A stretch of DNA of 64,000 bases from assembly GCA_947652115.1 (NCBI GenBank), contig OX393562.1, positions 3,538,330 to 3,602,329 on the forward strand, given 5' to 3'. The notes under the pieces were generated by a model. That model was not told where the DNA came from. It did no database searches and saw only the letters and a program-made list of their open reading frames with translations. Source of the DNA: Blastomussa wellsi. Its lineage: Eukaryota > Cnidaria > Anthozoa > Scleractinia > Plerogyridae. Positions 1-11,700 of the stretch are shown here, in pieces; position 1 is the first letter of the stretch, and the number at the start of each line of letters is the position of its first letter. The translations under genes were made by a program, and so were the position numbers.

Positions 1-480
1 TTCTACAATGTGAAAAAAGGAAAGATGTTCACAGAATAAGAGTGAGAGTCTTTTTATCACAAATGAAATATATCTTAATTTTGTTTTTGTTTAAAAGTCA
101 AGGGCATATTAACGTTTAAGCAGTTTGTTATGACAAAGATTCCTTTAGTACATGGTCGCCCCTTTTTTCCTGTTTGAGTATAGAGTGAGGAGTTTTGAGC
201 ATTCAATTCATTTAAAATAAGTGTTGGTTTATCCGTTTTTTTTTTCCTGTTTGAGTTTATTTACAATAAAAGATAAGTATTCAATTAAGTTATTACAACA
301 AATGGTTTGCTTGGTCATGCCGTTTTTTCCCTGTTTGCCCGCGAGTAACCATGCTTTAATTGTTCTCTGTCAGTACCTAAAAACCGATAATTTTTCATAA
401 CAAATGGTCGTTTGACAACCTGTCTCCTTGGCTGCACCATTTTTCCTGTTTCAGTCGTAATAAAAGCCACTCGTTAGCCC
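1..480. repeat. Degenerate repeats upstream of the collagen/fibrinogen-like gene
   Basis: A motif close to TTTTTTCCTGTTTGAGT recurs near 166-180, 240-256, 323-340 and 441-456. Similar flanking words recur too (acaaatggt, ttggtcatgcc / ttggctgcacc). These look like diverged tandem copies of a roughly 75-115-bp unit just upstream of the start codon at 528. No ORF is visible here. They may be promoter elements or plain repeat decay. Confidence 0.4.
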
Positions 481-527
481 AATTTCTTTCATTGTAGCGA
501 AAGCCTCCGAGAGGAAAAGGAGTTAAA

Positions 528-3500
528 ATGTTTCGCTTGCTTTTCGCCTTAAGTTTAGTTTTCATCCTGAATTCGTTTGCAGACGCTCAGTGCTGCAATT
601 GTCAAGACGGTGAGATTAGAAAATAATGCTCTTATAGCCATCGCATCATTTCAAGTTCTTCTTTAACTTGTTCCCAGACTAAAAGTAATTTTTTTCTTCT
701 TCATTTTAGGACGAGACGGCAGGGATGGTCAAGATGGTAAGAACAGTTATTTAGCAAAAGTCTCTCACTCGACTTCCTCTCAAAACGCAGTTGAACAGCA
801 ATGGCTTCCATTAGTTTTTGGCTCATATTTTGATGGGCCTGTACTAGCTAATGATTTGTTGCTATAGCAACGGTATCAGTCAAATGCCCGATCATTGACC
901 AACAAATTACAGGCATTTTGTTGACATACATGGTTACCATAGCAACTATGTAAGCCGTCAAAAACACCCTAAATTTATCAGTCGAAACCGAGTTCGGTGT
1001 TCCCCATTTTTTATTAAGGAGTTATGAAAGAAGGACATAATTCCAGAGGTCTACATCTAGGCATCAGGACGCGTGCTATGTCTTTCGTGAGTAGGCTATT
1101 TTGGAACAAAGCTAGCGCGCGAGAGAAAACAATTTTCGCGCGTGGGCTACGCTATATATATATATTTAGTTAGCAGTTTGTGTTTTATCAGTTTCCAACT
1201 GGGAGCAATTATTAGTGGTTAGTGGTTTATTAATGGCTTCTGAAATAATGCAGTTCCGGTGTTCAAGTTTAAGGATATATTCATAAACCGCAAAATTTGG
1301 TTGAAACATCAATTTTTCTTGCGTCTAGCTAATTGCGCGCGTGGTCGCGTGGTTGATCTTTTTGAGCGAGCAAATTCCCTAGCGCGCGAAAAAGTAGTCT
1401 AAAAATAGCCCACTCGCACAAGACATTAAAATTAACATAGATGCACACTTCTAGAATTATAAACTTCTGGTTATGATCAAATTGACATACAGCCTGCTTT
1501 TCAAAGTTTGAAAATTTCTATTATAGAGGGTTTCAGTGCCATTCTGGTTTTCAAAATGGCTCAGAACTCATCATCCGAATAGTTTTCTAACCTTTCAAAT
1601 AAATTGAATCACGCCAATAAAAAATAAAAATTTTCAGTGTTTATCGCGGCGCTTATTCGGGCGATAACATAACATTTGTTGACGAAAACAAGTAAATAAC
1701 AACAACACAATATAGCAAGTAAATCAAAACACAACAATATAGCCACGTCGATCGAACTGTAAAACAGGAGAATGCACTTCGGTGGCCTGTGTATCGAAAT
1801 TGGGTGCGCTGCTTAATCGAGTAATTTTTTATTTATTTTTCCAGGGGCAATAAATTCTCCATAGTACTGTATTTATGAGTAAAATCAAGGAGGATTTACC
1901 CTGACCATAACCCACAGTTTACAACAACACACAAATATGTATAATAATTATGTAATAATTTTATTTTCTCTTGATCTTAGGAAAGAATGGCCGTGACGGA
2001 CGCGACGGGAGAGACGGACAGGTTGGTAAAGATATTTTTTTTCTTTTACTTTGTAACTTATATTTAATCGGCTTCAATTTCTCTTAGCTTGTGTACTAGT
2101 AATTACTGTGAGTATGGGAAATCCTACCGAGAGATTGATGTATTAACAGCGCCAATCTGTGAGGGTCATGAAGGAGGGATATCAAATCCCAGTTCGCAAC
2201 CTAAATGTGGTCCAAATCCAAGGTCCCAGCTTAACCCACAGCGCAGTTACCAAATCTAAAATCCCATTCCCCTCATCGCAACAGAATCTTCAACTCCACA
2301 ATTTTGAATAATCATCTTTTGTAAAGCGGGGGTCCAAACTTTACTCAGTTGAGTAATGATAAGCCATCCTGTGGATGCAAGAATTTCAGTGTCCAACAAG
2401 TAGTAAAAGCAAAAAAAATTGGTTAGGGGAAAGGAGGGGGGGAGGGGTCCAGACCCGCACGACCCTCTTCCTGGACCCGCCACTGGCGTACCAAGGGAAA
2501 CTGGGAAAATTGGTTCGTTACATCGGGTTTTCGTTACATCGGAAACCTCGATATAACCCGAATTTGCGGGAAAACAACCAAAACATTATTGATGTTACGT
2601 TGCGCTACCCAGCATTTCTGGATCTTAAAGATTATACTATAAAGAGGATAAAGAGGATCTGTAGATGTGTCGATAGTGTCAGTGTTTGCACTTATAATGA
2701 TCTTTTAACTGTAAAGTTGTTCTATTGTTACAGAATTAAGACGGAATCCGTTAGGACTTCGAGCATTGATTGGATAAAATTATGTACCAAAATGATTTAC
2801 ACCTTATTGCAAGCTTTTGTGTTACTACTTCAAACATATTATCAAGAGAAATCTTTTCTAACAACACCAAACATCGAAAACAAATTTCGAAGTTCCACTG
2901 ATTTCTACTGAATCGCTTAAAAGATGTGAGATTTTTCCTATAGCTTGCGAGCTTTGAAATTCATTTTCTCAGTTTCTGATAAGAAATTGTTGTACCAAAA
3001 TTATATACACCTTATTGCAAACTTTTTAGTTACTGCTTCAAATATCTTATCAAAAGAAAACTTTTCGAACAACACCAAACATCGGAAATAAATTTCGAAG
3101 TTCGACTATAATAATAAACTTTATTTATCCACGGGATCCTTATCACTAAAAAGTGGTCTTCTAAAGAGCCGTGCGCATTAAACCTAGTACATAAAAACTA
3201 TAATTCCACTGAATCGCTTAAAGACTATTTTACATAATGGCTAAACGTTAGATTTTGCCTTCAGTTTGTGATCTTTAAAATTCATTTTCTCGGGCTGTGA
3301 TAAGAAATTGTTGTCGGTGTTATCGCGGATAATTACTTACATCTTTACCTTTTATTAAGGGTAAAAAATAACGCAATATGATTTAAATTATTCTGGTACT
3401 CGATTTTTGTCCAATTTAAATAAATATTACTCAACTTCCTGATGGATTCCGTCTTAAACGTTTCTTCGTTATATCGGGGTATATTTTACTTTTAGGCTTG

Positions 3501-3910
3501 TAGATTGTGTTCCTTCTTTCTTAACCACGGGTGATGGTTGATAATTGCCATAGAGAACACGCCCCGTTCGCGTTCGGGCTAGTCAGCGGGTTTAGTGTGT
3601 TGGCTTTCAGATCGCTTTAAGTTAGCTTCGAGCTCGTTTGTCCACCCACTCTACCGTTAGGGGTTTTGTTTATTCACTTCGCACCCCAGCGTCTCACACT
3701 GCTCGACAATTAAGTTTTAACGAGGAATCGTTGTATCGAGGTTCCGGTTCCTGGTTATAAAACCGGGCGGTCCGAGTTCGATTCATGGTTGGGGCGCTGT
3801 GTTGCCTTCTTAGAGAAACACTTTACTATCATATTGCCATTCTCCAGCCAGTTTTGTAAATAGCTACTGCCAAATTTAGCACTGGGGTCGGGTAACTCTA
3901 TTCAGGGAGG

Positions 3911-3942
<32 letters not shown>

Positions 3943-5013
3943 GGGGGCTACTTCATGCTAAGGAAATCGGGATCATTTCCGACCTGATGGGCCACTGGGT
4001 TCGTACATAGTCTTTACCTTTATCTTGCCTTCGTATTTTCAGTGCTCTGGTGCGATCAAGTTTAGTGACACCGCTGGCAACTGTACACAGCAGACTGCTG
4101 GCACCGTTCGTTATAGTAAAAACACCTTGCAACTCTGTGATGGAAGTGCTTGGCGATCATTAGCGACTGCACAGCCCCAGAAAGGTGTCGAGTCCAACAA
4201 GCCAGGTCTACACTGCCAGGATATTTTAAAATCGGGTGAGTTTTAAATGAACATTTTCTCTTTTTAAATCACGTACAAACACACATACACATTAAAATGA
4301 TCGTTACTTTTTAAAACTTTACTGCAAAGCATCCATGAGACGAAAAAATAGCAAACGTCTTTTTTCTAAACCAGATTTATTTCATTTCAGGCCACAGTGG
4401 CAACGGGCTTTACTGGATCGATCCAAACGGTGGCTCGGCCGATGACTCATTTCAGGCCTTTTGTGACATGGAAACTGAGGGCGGAGGTTGGACCCTTGTT
4501 GCCACAAAGGTCACGCCAACCTTCGTCTTTATCAAAAACGGATTCTCAAAGTTGGCCGCAAAAACTACGGACGCAGATGCTGCGAGTCAAATCCACCCTA
4601 ACATGGGGGATTGGAAAGAAGCCATGTTCCGGTTTTTTGACAACAATGACATCCGGGTTATTTACAGCAGGGAGGATGGCACGCCCCAAGAAGACAAAAC
4701 ATCGTTCGATAACTTTTTAATGGGGACAACTGGTTCGTTTGATAAACACGTGGACGGCTTTTACAAGTACAGCCCAGTAGATAATAACCAGAGGACTCCT
4801 GCTAATGGCTTTCACAAGATATCTCCGTTGCACTTTTATTCGACCAACGGCATTTCCGAAAACCACGCTGGCACCGACAGGTGGCTTGACATATGGGGTC
4901 ATGGTGACGGCTCAAATAATTACGTCATATCTGACGACAACACGGCAGTTGGTACCAAGTGTATCGCGGGCTACTGTTATCTGAGCAAACCAATCTGGGT
5001 GATGGTGCGATAG
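528..5013 (+). CDS. Secreted short-collagen / fibrinogen-like domain protein (5 exons)
   Basis: Exons 528-609, 710-736, 1981-2021, 4043-4235 and 4391-5013 join in phase to a 321-residue protein. Residues 1-20 are a signal peptide (Met-Phe-Arg, then a hydrophobic run ending Ala-Asp-Ala). A Cys-rich CCNC follows, then seven Gly-X-Y triplets rich in Arg-Asp (residues 28-50). Residues 51-105 form a Cys-containing spacer. From about residue 107 the sequence has the fibrinogen-like start (HCQDIL, GLYWIDPNGG, CDMETEGGGWTLVA). The second half lacks the usual fibrinogen Ca-binding and GGWWY-type motifs, so it is closer to intelectin-like or coral skeletal-matrix fibrinogen-related proteins. The start was chosen for the signal peptide. 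Likely an extracellular lectin or matrix protein; ligand unknown. Exon structure is well supported, function is family-level inference. Confidence 0.82.
1036..1460. mobile_element. MITE-like inverted-repeat element in intron 2 of the collagen/fibrinogen-like gene
   Basis: The left end near 1036 (ATAATTCCAGAGGTCTACAT) is repeated in inverted form near 1435-1460 (ATAATTCTAGAAGTGTGCAT on the opposite strand). Inner parts also pair imperfectly (gtaggctatttt / gtgggctattttt). The interior is rich in GCGCGC. No coding capacity is seen. Boundaries are approximate. Confidence 0.45.
2782..3320. repeat. Tandem duplication of about 210 bp, second copy interrupted
   Basis: The segment starting near 2782 (tgtaccaaaatgatttacacc) is repeated starting near 2992 (tgtaccaaaattatatacacc). 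The copies stay aligned for about 210 bp, including caacaccaaacatcg and ctgaatcgctta. The second copy is split by an 84-bp insertion at 3113-3196. The block lies in intron 3 of the collagen/fibrinogen-like gene and carries no gene. Confidence 0.7.
3113..3196 (-). mobile_element. LINE 3'-end fragment with target-site duplication
   Basis: An 84-bp insert flanked by an 8-bp direct repeat, ACTATAAT (3105-3112 and 3197-3204). Read on the minus strand it ends in ...GGATAAATAAAGTTTATT, like the 3' tails of L2/CR1 LINEs. The same tail type occurs at 12217-12245 in this window. The uninterrupted sister copy of the host repeat gives the empty-site sequence. Confidence 0.65.
3760..4012 (+). mobile_element. 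tRNA-derived SINE, diverged
   Basis: A B-box-like segment (gagttcgattc, near 3775) is followed by the tail found in other copies here: tctccag, a G-rich run, ctaaggaaatcgggatcat, gatgggccactgg. It sits immediately upstream of the acceptor at 4041-4042. The A-box end is not clear. A run of G (3927-3940) lies inside. Confidence 0.5.
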
Positions 5014-5660
5014 AAACAATGAACTTAGGGCCGAGGCACACTAGCTAGGCGACAAGACGCTGCGATCAGTCGCACGAATTCAAGCTGGTTTGAACTGTTT
5101 GTTGCAGCGCCTGGTCGCCGCGACATCTCAGCTAGTGTGTCTAGGTTAAGACTCTAAGGCGCTAGCTGGCAAGTTGAAATAAGGTGTAGGGATGAAAATT
5201 TTTTTATATGCCAATGTTTTCATCTATTGTTATTCAAATGTCATATTAATTAGTTAGTTATCCTAGATTTGAATTTAGTTGTTACTTCTATTTCCAACGG
5301 TTACTTCTTATGTGTAGGACTGGTACCGAGTCCACGGAAAGGTTACCAAGCCTGGCGCGGTTGCCTAGAATGAGTGCAAGAATCGTGTGTAAAACGTTTT
5401 CGTGTGTATTAAAAGTCCTTCTGGGTTTTTAGCCGTTCGTCCAAGATTCTTTTACATATGTTTATCACCGCAGTTAACGTTTGCGTGTTATTTCTTATCA
5501 AGCTACGATGGCCAAGGAACAAGAGTATATAGCAATCTGTGCAGCGATTGTGACAATCTCTCAAGCCACTCTTGTATCGTAACATGCGTTAGTAGTATAG
5601 TTCAATAGCAAGATTTGTCGATTAAACTTTGTAATTAGTCAAGAAATAAAAAAAAATCAT
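5014..5660 (+). other. Probable 3' UTR and downstream sequence of the collagen/fibrinogen-like gene
   Basis: No coding region is evident. An AATAAA hexamer followed by an A run at about 5645-5656 is a plausible polyadenylation signal. The UTR extent is inferred. Confidence 0.4.
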
Positions 5661-5702
5661 ATATTCAAAAATCGATATATCTCTTCCAGTAAAAATGAGT
5701 AA

Positions 5703-6092
5703 AGCTGAGGTTACACGGGACGATTTTTACCGCAATTGTGTTAAAAATAGACGTCGTGTAACATGGAGCGCTGGACAATTTAACGCAATTTGAAGGCGAC
5801 TCAAAAACCTGCAACATTGTTACCTGAATTTTGTTGGAGTTGGTTCGAGTAAACACCCAATCTCGTCCCCAGAGCCCGCGTTCTAGGGGAACGCGGGCTC
5901 TGGGGACCAGATTGGTAAACACCCTATTAGCGCGCGCTCGAGCAGTACGCATGCTCAAAATGAGGTTGCGTTAAAAATCGTCCCGTGTAACCTAAAGTTG
6001 CCGTACGTTGTTACAACAATTTTGCGTTAAAGTTGTCTCGTGTAACACAGATCAAAAATCACCGCTGAAAATCGTCCCGTGTAACATCGCCT
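5703..6092. mobile_element. PIF/Harbinger-type MITE with TAA target duplication
   Basis: The element is flanked by TAA at 5700-5702 and 6093-6095. Its ends are inverted: AGCTGAGGTTACACGGGACG on the left, AGGCGATGTTACACGGGACG on the reverse strand at the right. The core GTTACACGGGAC matches the larger element at 7683-8646. No ORF. A 3-bp TWA duplication is typical of PIF/Harbinger. A perfect 17-bp-arm palindrome (5867-5883 with 5889-5905, CCCCAGAGC core) is nested inside. Confidence 0.75.
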
Positions 6093-7679
6093 TAAAGTGT
6101 CTTGTCCCTGTCTAGGATTCAAACCCGGACCAGAGGCTGCAACCCCCCAAATTTTGGGCAACTCAGATTTTTTGGGCAGCAAAAGAAATTTGGGCGAGGC
6201 AAGTTGGGAGTTTTGGGCAAATGAATCATCCCCCGTCCCCGGCCAAAAATTGCCCCTACGCTTATGCCGATCGATCCGGAGTCAAGCGGAAAATATACGC
6301 TTTCGACAGCCAGTCACTGTCTTCGACGGATAAAAATGAATGACAAAGTGAAATGTAAAAAAATTTGAAGCGAGAAATACGCATGCATTAATCAGTTAGC
6401 AAGAATGTTCGAAAGATTGTAAAAAGCGCTAAAATTAACGTTCATTTGAAAGAATGTCATATATCGCCTCGGCAGTAGACATGAGGTATTATCGGCTTCA
6501 GCAGTTTTGGCCATGTCCCGTGATTCCAGCGTCTTTCTGGTGTGATTGTTCCCTTTGTCGATGATCGCAGAATTGTCAAAGTCAATGACATCTGCAACGT
6601 TCTAGCCCTCAGTGCAAAGTTTAGCATTTCACATATGTTCTTTAATTTCTTGTGGTGCTAAATTATCTTTTTGTTTCACCAATATAAGCATGATGTGCAG
6701 GGGATTTTGTACATGACATTGCATTGATCGTCAATTTCGAGACGGGCGAAAAAGTGCAGAAAACGTGTGATCTAAACTTCTACATGTCTAACAAAAACGA
6801 GTCGCCAACTTGTTTTTGAGTACCTGCAAGCAGTGGTTTTCCTCTAAAACTGTAACAAATACATAGTCCTCTGAAGTTCGCCGGCTTTCATAACTATGTC
6901 CAGAAGGACAAAAATTAGGAATAGGAAATTCTTCAAGTTGTGGTAGAGTTACTAAAAAACCAACAAAAACTCTATCGTGCAATCCTTCAGAGTTTACTCG
7001 CCCTCGTTTTCTATGAGCGATTGTCAACTCGGCTGCGCTTCGTTGGCTATTCGATCATAGAAAACTCGGGCTCGCAGTAAAACTGTTAAATAAAAACTCT
7101 ACTTTGACAGTGCGAAGTTAAGAAACTGAATTCCATAGGATTACATTGTTACATTGAGTCAAAAAGAAAATCCACATTGGAGTAATGGAACTTAACGTGC
7201 TCCTTAAAGTTTAGCAGGTAAAAGTCAAACTTGCCTCGTTAAAATCAGTTTGTTATAAGCGCCTGAAAAATAGGCCAAGATAAAAAACAAGACTAACTTG
7301 AAACAAAGGAGATACCGTTTAAGTCCATTTTGCCACAACTACACATTTAGACACACATCACAGTGATTAATTTGGGTGCCGGCCAAACCAACGTCCCGTT
7401 TATTTGACGGCAAATGGACTAAGTGAACCAAAAAGAGGACAGGAAAATCCCCAAAAACCAGCAGGTGGTAAAAACGGGGAACGTGTGCCCCCGACCAAGA
7501 CGGCGTTGCAACCCTTGGGGACTTAGGGTTTACTAATTTAACCTACTGTATAGAAAAATACGTTCCGAAATATAGGATCTAACAGCGATTCAATTATAAT
7601 AGCAGAAATAATCAAAACAAATCGAAAGCGCACATCCGTGGATGACAAATAAAATGAAAAGAAAAACCAAACTTAAACT
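6093..7679. other. Intergenic, no gene; two dispersed-repeat segments
   Basis: The segment 6115-6262 (with ttttgggcaactcagattttttgggcagc) occurs inverted at about 55905-56045. The segment 6985-7080 (ctcgttttctatgagcgat..., tcaactcggctg, gaaaactcgggctc) is related to 45895-45985. Short ORFs here have no recognisable domain. Confidence 0.5.
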
Positions 7680-7682
7680 TTA

Positions 7683-8646
7683 AGGAGGTGTTACACGGGA
7701 CAACTTGCAAGGTCGATTTTTCGCGCAACACCGCGTCAACTTTTCATGGTATGTTACACGAGTCAATTTTTTGCGCAACATCGCGTGGCAACATGCATGT
7801 TACACGGGACGATTTTTAGTGCAACATTTCGCGTATCCAAGCAACCAGACAAAGATGGCGGTCGAGGAGTGGGACATATGGCGGAAATATTGAGTCGTAT
7901 TGCTGCTTGTACTAGATGAAGATGACGAAGAAAGTAGAACGACAAGAAGGAAAAGAGAGATTTGGACCAGAGAATGGTTGTGAAGGAGAGAAAGAGGTGC
8001 CTACAATCAGCTGGTACAAGAGCTTAGTATTAAACGGGGGCGACAGGGAGTACGCTAATTACTGTCGCATACCAATTCATAAAATTGAAGAACTCCTTCA
8101 ACAAATTCAGGACTGCCTGCACGTAGGTTTTTCCACACGGACGTTAGTTCTGCCGAGGTGTACTGTAAAGTAAACGCCTCCTCCAAATCCACCAACGCCG
8201 CCTGTTTTTTTCTCTTTTGAACACTTTTCGTTGCCCCACAGACACTTCTTTTCTTTCATTATAGTTGCTAGTCTCATTCTTTTGGTTTCGTTTAGTTTAG
8301 TACTTTCGGAAACTTCTGTTAACTGAACCTCCTCGAGATCATTTTCATGATTGGTCACCATTTTGTTTGTTGACATTCCTGACCAATTAGACGGCTTGTA
8401 AACGTTTCCATGGAGACGTAAGCGCCAACATGCGAGAAGTAAACAGAATTCTGGGAAGATGTTGCGTGAAAAATCGACTACCAGCCTGTTACACGAGTCT
8501 ATTTGCTAAATATTCGTCATCTTGCGTTGCGAGTTTTTGAATCCAAATCAAAAACTCGCAACGTGTTGCCGAGTCAAATGTTGCGCAAAAAATCGTCCAC
8601 GGCACCATGTCGACGACGTTGTAAGTTGTCCCGTGTAACACCGCCT
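7683..8646 (+). mobile_element. PIF/Harbinger-derived DNA transposon, degraded
   Basis: A 964-bp element flanked by TTA direct repeats (7680-7682 and 8647-8649). The ends are inverted repeats differing at one base over about 24 bp (AGGAGGTGTTACACGGGAC / AGGCGGTGTTACACGGGAC and onward). Around 7945-8035 one + frame reads Arg-rich sequence then TREWL, stop, RRKRGAYNQLVQELS, which resembles the N-terminal part of Harbinger nucleases (basic tract, W..W, Y..L..EL). Stops and frame breaks show it is dead. Its right end is 152 bp from the CDC23 start codon. Confidence 0.75.
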
Positions 8647-8798
8647 TTACATGGCAAAGCCTGGCCGTAGAATGACGTTTGCTTTGTTCACAACTGCGCG
8701 CGTGCCAATCTCGTTGGACTCTGGGGACGAGATTGCGTGACTGCATGTTTTCGGTTCCAGTCCCTGGTCGTTGTTCTGCGCGGGCTTTTGAAAACAAG

Positions 8799-11700
8799 AT
8801 GGCCGCCGTGTCAAATGTTTGTCTGCCAGAAATCAAACGAGATCTTCTCTACGCGGTGAACGAATGTTCAGAGAGGGGTTTGCTTCATAGTGCCAAATGG
8901 TAAGATTAAAGTGATACAAAAGTGAACATGCTTTACGGATTTTAGTACATGAGAATAGAGTAGTTGTCCCGTAGTTTAGTTGTCCCGTTGTCATTTTTTC
9001 TGCAAATTACTTTTCCTAGAGGAGTGGGTGCTCCACTAAGGAATGACGCGTTAAACTGATAGGTGGCAAACAAATTTTGAAAGCGAACCTGGGCCATTTT
9101 TGCGGCGTTTAACAAAAATTCTTCATATATGTTTTATTTCAACACCAATAAAGCACAGAATACTACAGGATGTAACATGTCGATCAAAGTCGATCATCGA
9201 AAACGTAGTCGATAAGTTGATAGTACTCGATATTTGTCGATAATTGTCAATCGACAAGTTAAATTTGTCGATAAAAGTCGATAATCACAAGATTTTTAAC
9301 TGATTATCGATTTTATCGACAAAAATGCAGACAAATGTTTCAATCAGCTACGAAATTCAAGTAACCAATAATAGCTCGAATGACTTTTTTATGAAAGTGT
9401 AAACAGCTGTAAAGTAAATCTGTGTTGCAGTAGAGCTAAATAAAAACCTGAACAACCAAGTGGTCTGCTATTCATTATAGAACAGAATGTTTAAATTACT
9501 TCGAGAAATGATAACAGTTTCAGCTGAGCGAAACATAACGCGGACCAACCTAGTTCCCAGGGTCTCTTTAGGCGGGAGAGATGAGAGATCCTGGGAAGTG
9601 GAAGTCGTGTTTCTTTGGGGGACAGAACAGGCCAAAGTTTGGACTAGTTGTGGTAAAAAATCGAGGCCAGCAAAGTAATTAAAAAGTAAAGTAAATTGCC
9701 ATTTTATTTTCATCAGTGTTTTTACTCAGTTCAACATTTGACAAACACAAGCTGCTACGACTCTCCTCCTTCTCCGCTAGGTTGGCTAAATTCACCGGGG
9801 TTTGTATGCCCCTTGCTTCTCCTTGCGCCTATGATTGTTGTGCCAGTGCGCAACCTACGTATGACAGTAAAAATACAACGAATTACGATTGCTCAGTACT
9901 TTTGCTGAAAGAAAAGGGTAGTTTCTCTGTGGTTGTTGAGGTTTATACGAGCTTACAATTACAGTACAAAAGCAGTAAAATGAAGTCTTGCTGCTCTCCT
10001 CGGCAACTGTACTCTTTTTTCCCGCCACACATCGTTTTTTGTATTTCCGATACCTGTCGATTGCGATCGATCACAATCAATCAAAATCAATCATTATCGA
10101 ACAGTCGATAATCACAAGAAATTGTGTGATCAACTTTTATCGATTTCCAATATTTGTCGATTGATTAGTATTGACAATGATTGAATTTTATCGACTATCG
10201 GAATTATCGACATGTTACGTCCTGAATACCATTGTAGAAAGCCACAAGTCATCTTGGGATGGGGTTGGGGGTGGTGAACCCCCTGTACCCCTCCCCTTGT
10301 TCTGCCCTTGAGTTGTTCTTGAGTAGGGAGGGCCATTCCATTTTATATCCCCACCTCCTACATGGATGAGATTTTCTGAGCATGAAAGGACTTTGAATTT
10401 CAAGAATGGATGTGCAAGTGGCAAATGTGCACTTTTGCTGGGCGCTAATGCAAAGATGCCAACCTAAAACATTTGAAATCCGGGAGACCACCAATTTTGC
10501 GTCAAGATATTTACCTCCTCTCAATCCTCAAAACAGAGTTTAAAATAGAGCTCTTCCGATGCAGGGTTGTCCACAACTTTTTAAGTAACGGGCAAAAAAT
10601 TGCAAGTAGCTGGATGGTGATTATCATTTTCATATATTTGCACCAGTGCTCAAACCGGTAAAGAAATTCCAGTGAATCACAGTCAATTAAGGCGGATATA
10701 TTTGCTGTCGCTTACATGAATTACTTGTTGAAAAATCGGCGGATTCATTTGTCATTGCAATTCCTTAATTTTTCATCTTTTCTTTGATTTTCAATGATGA
10801 CTACATTGGTAGAACATGTGGTGTTACTCTTTTGACTGTTGACTTTTCCGCTGAGTTTTCGAGATACATGACTTGCATCTTATCATTTCAGGTGGTAAAC
10901 AGTAGTGCTACGCGGGCGGTACATTTTACCGGTTACCGCTTGATAAGGAGAACACTGATTATTGGAATAAGAAATCACACAAGCAGCCGGCACAAACAAC
11001 CCAAGTAGCCGGTTAATTTTGCCAGCTACCAGCCGTTAGGGACAACCCTGTGATTCATTTTCAAAAATGTGTGAAATCAAAATTAAGAGTAAGAGTAAAA
11101 ACTCATATTTCAAGCATTTTCCCTCGCAGGGATATCAATAAGATTTGAAGCATGAGGAGATATTTTGAAAGTAGATGGCACTGGGGTCCCTTTTGTTAAG
11201 CGTTTTTGTAATGACTGCTTTTTTCCCACTTATCTCCCTCACATTGTAGCCAGCGAAAATGTTTAAGTACCCGGCGATATAGCCGGTCGCTGGAACGTAT
11301 TGACAACCCTGCCTCGTATCCTCATTTCCCTTGTATCTGGGAGATTTGGTGACCCGTACAGGAGACCGGGAGATTCATTCTGTACGTGTATCCGTGAGAC
11401 TCCCAGATAATCCGGGAAAGTTGGCATGAATGCCACGGTAACAGCCTGTAACTGTATTGTTCTTCTTTAAAACTTTTAGTAAACACTCTGACTTCCAGAT
11501 ACCCTGGGTGCCATATAAGCTGAGTATATTTTAAACATGATAGAGAGAGCATGATGTTATACGGCAAACGCAACCTTGCCTTTCATTTTGTTACCTTTTT
11601 GTCAACTTCTTAAATAAATCCCTGAGAAAATTAGGGAACAGTAGAAGTAGAATTTTTGTCGCTTGTGGGCAGAACAAACATTATCCTTAAGCTGTCTAAT

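Noticed and set aside
2375..2911. 178-residue ORF on the + strand
   Set aside because: It covers the tandem duplication in intron 3, has no domain, and its reading follows repeat sequence.
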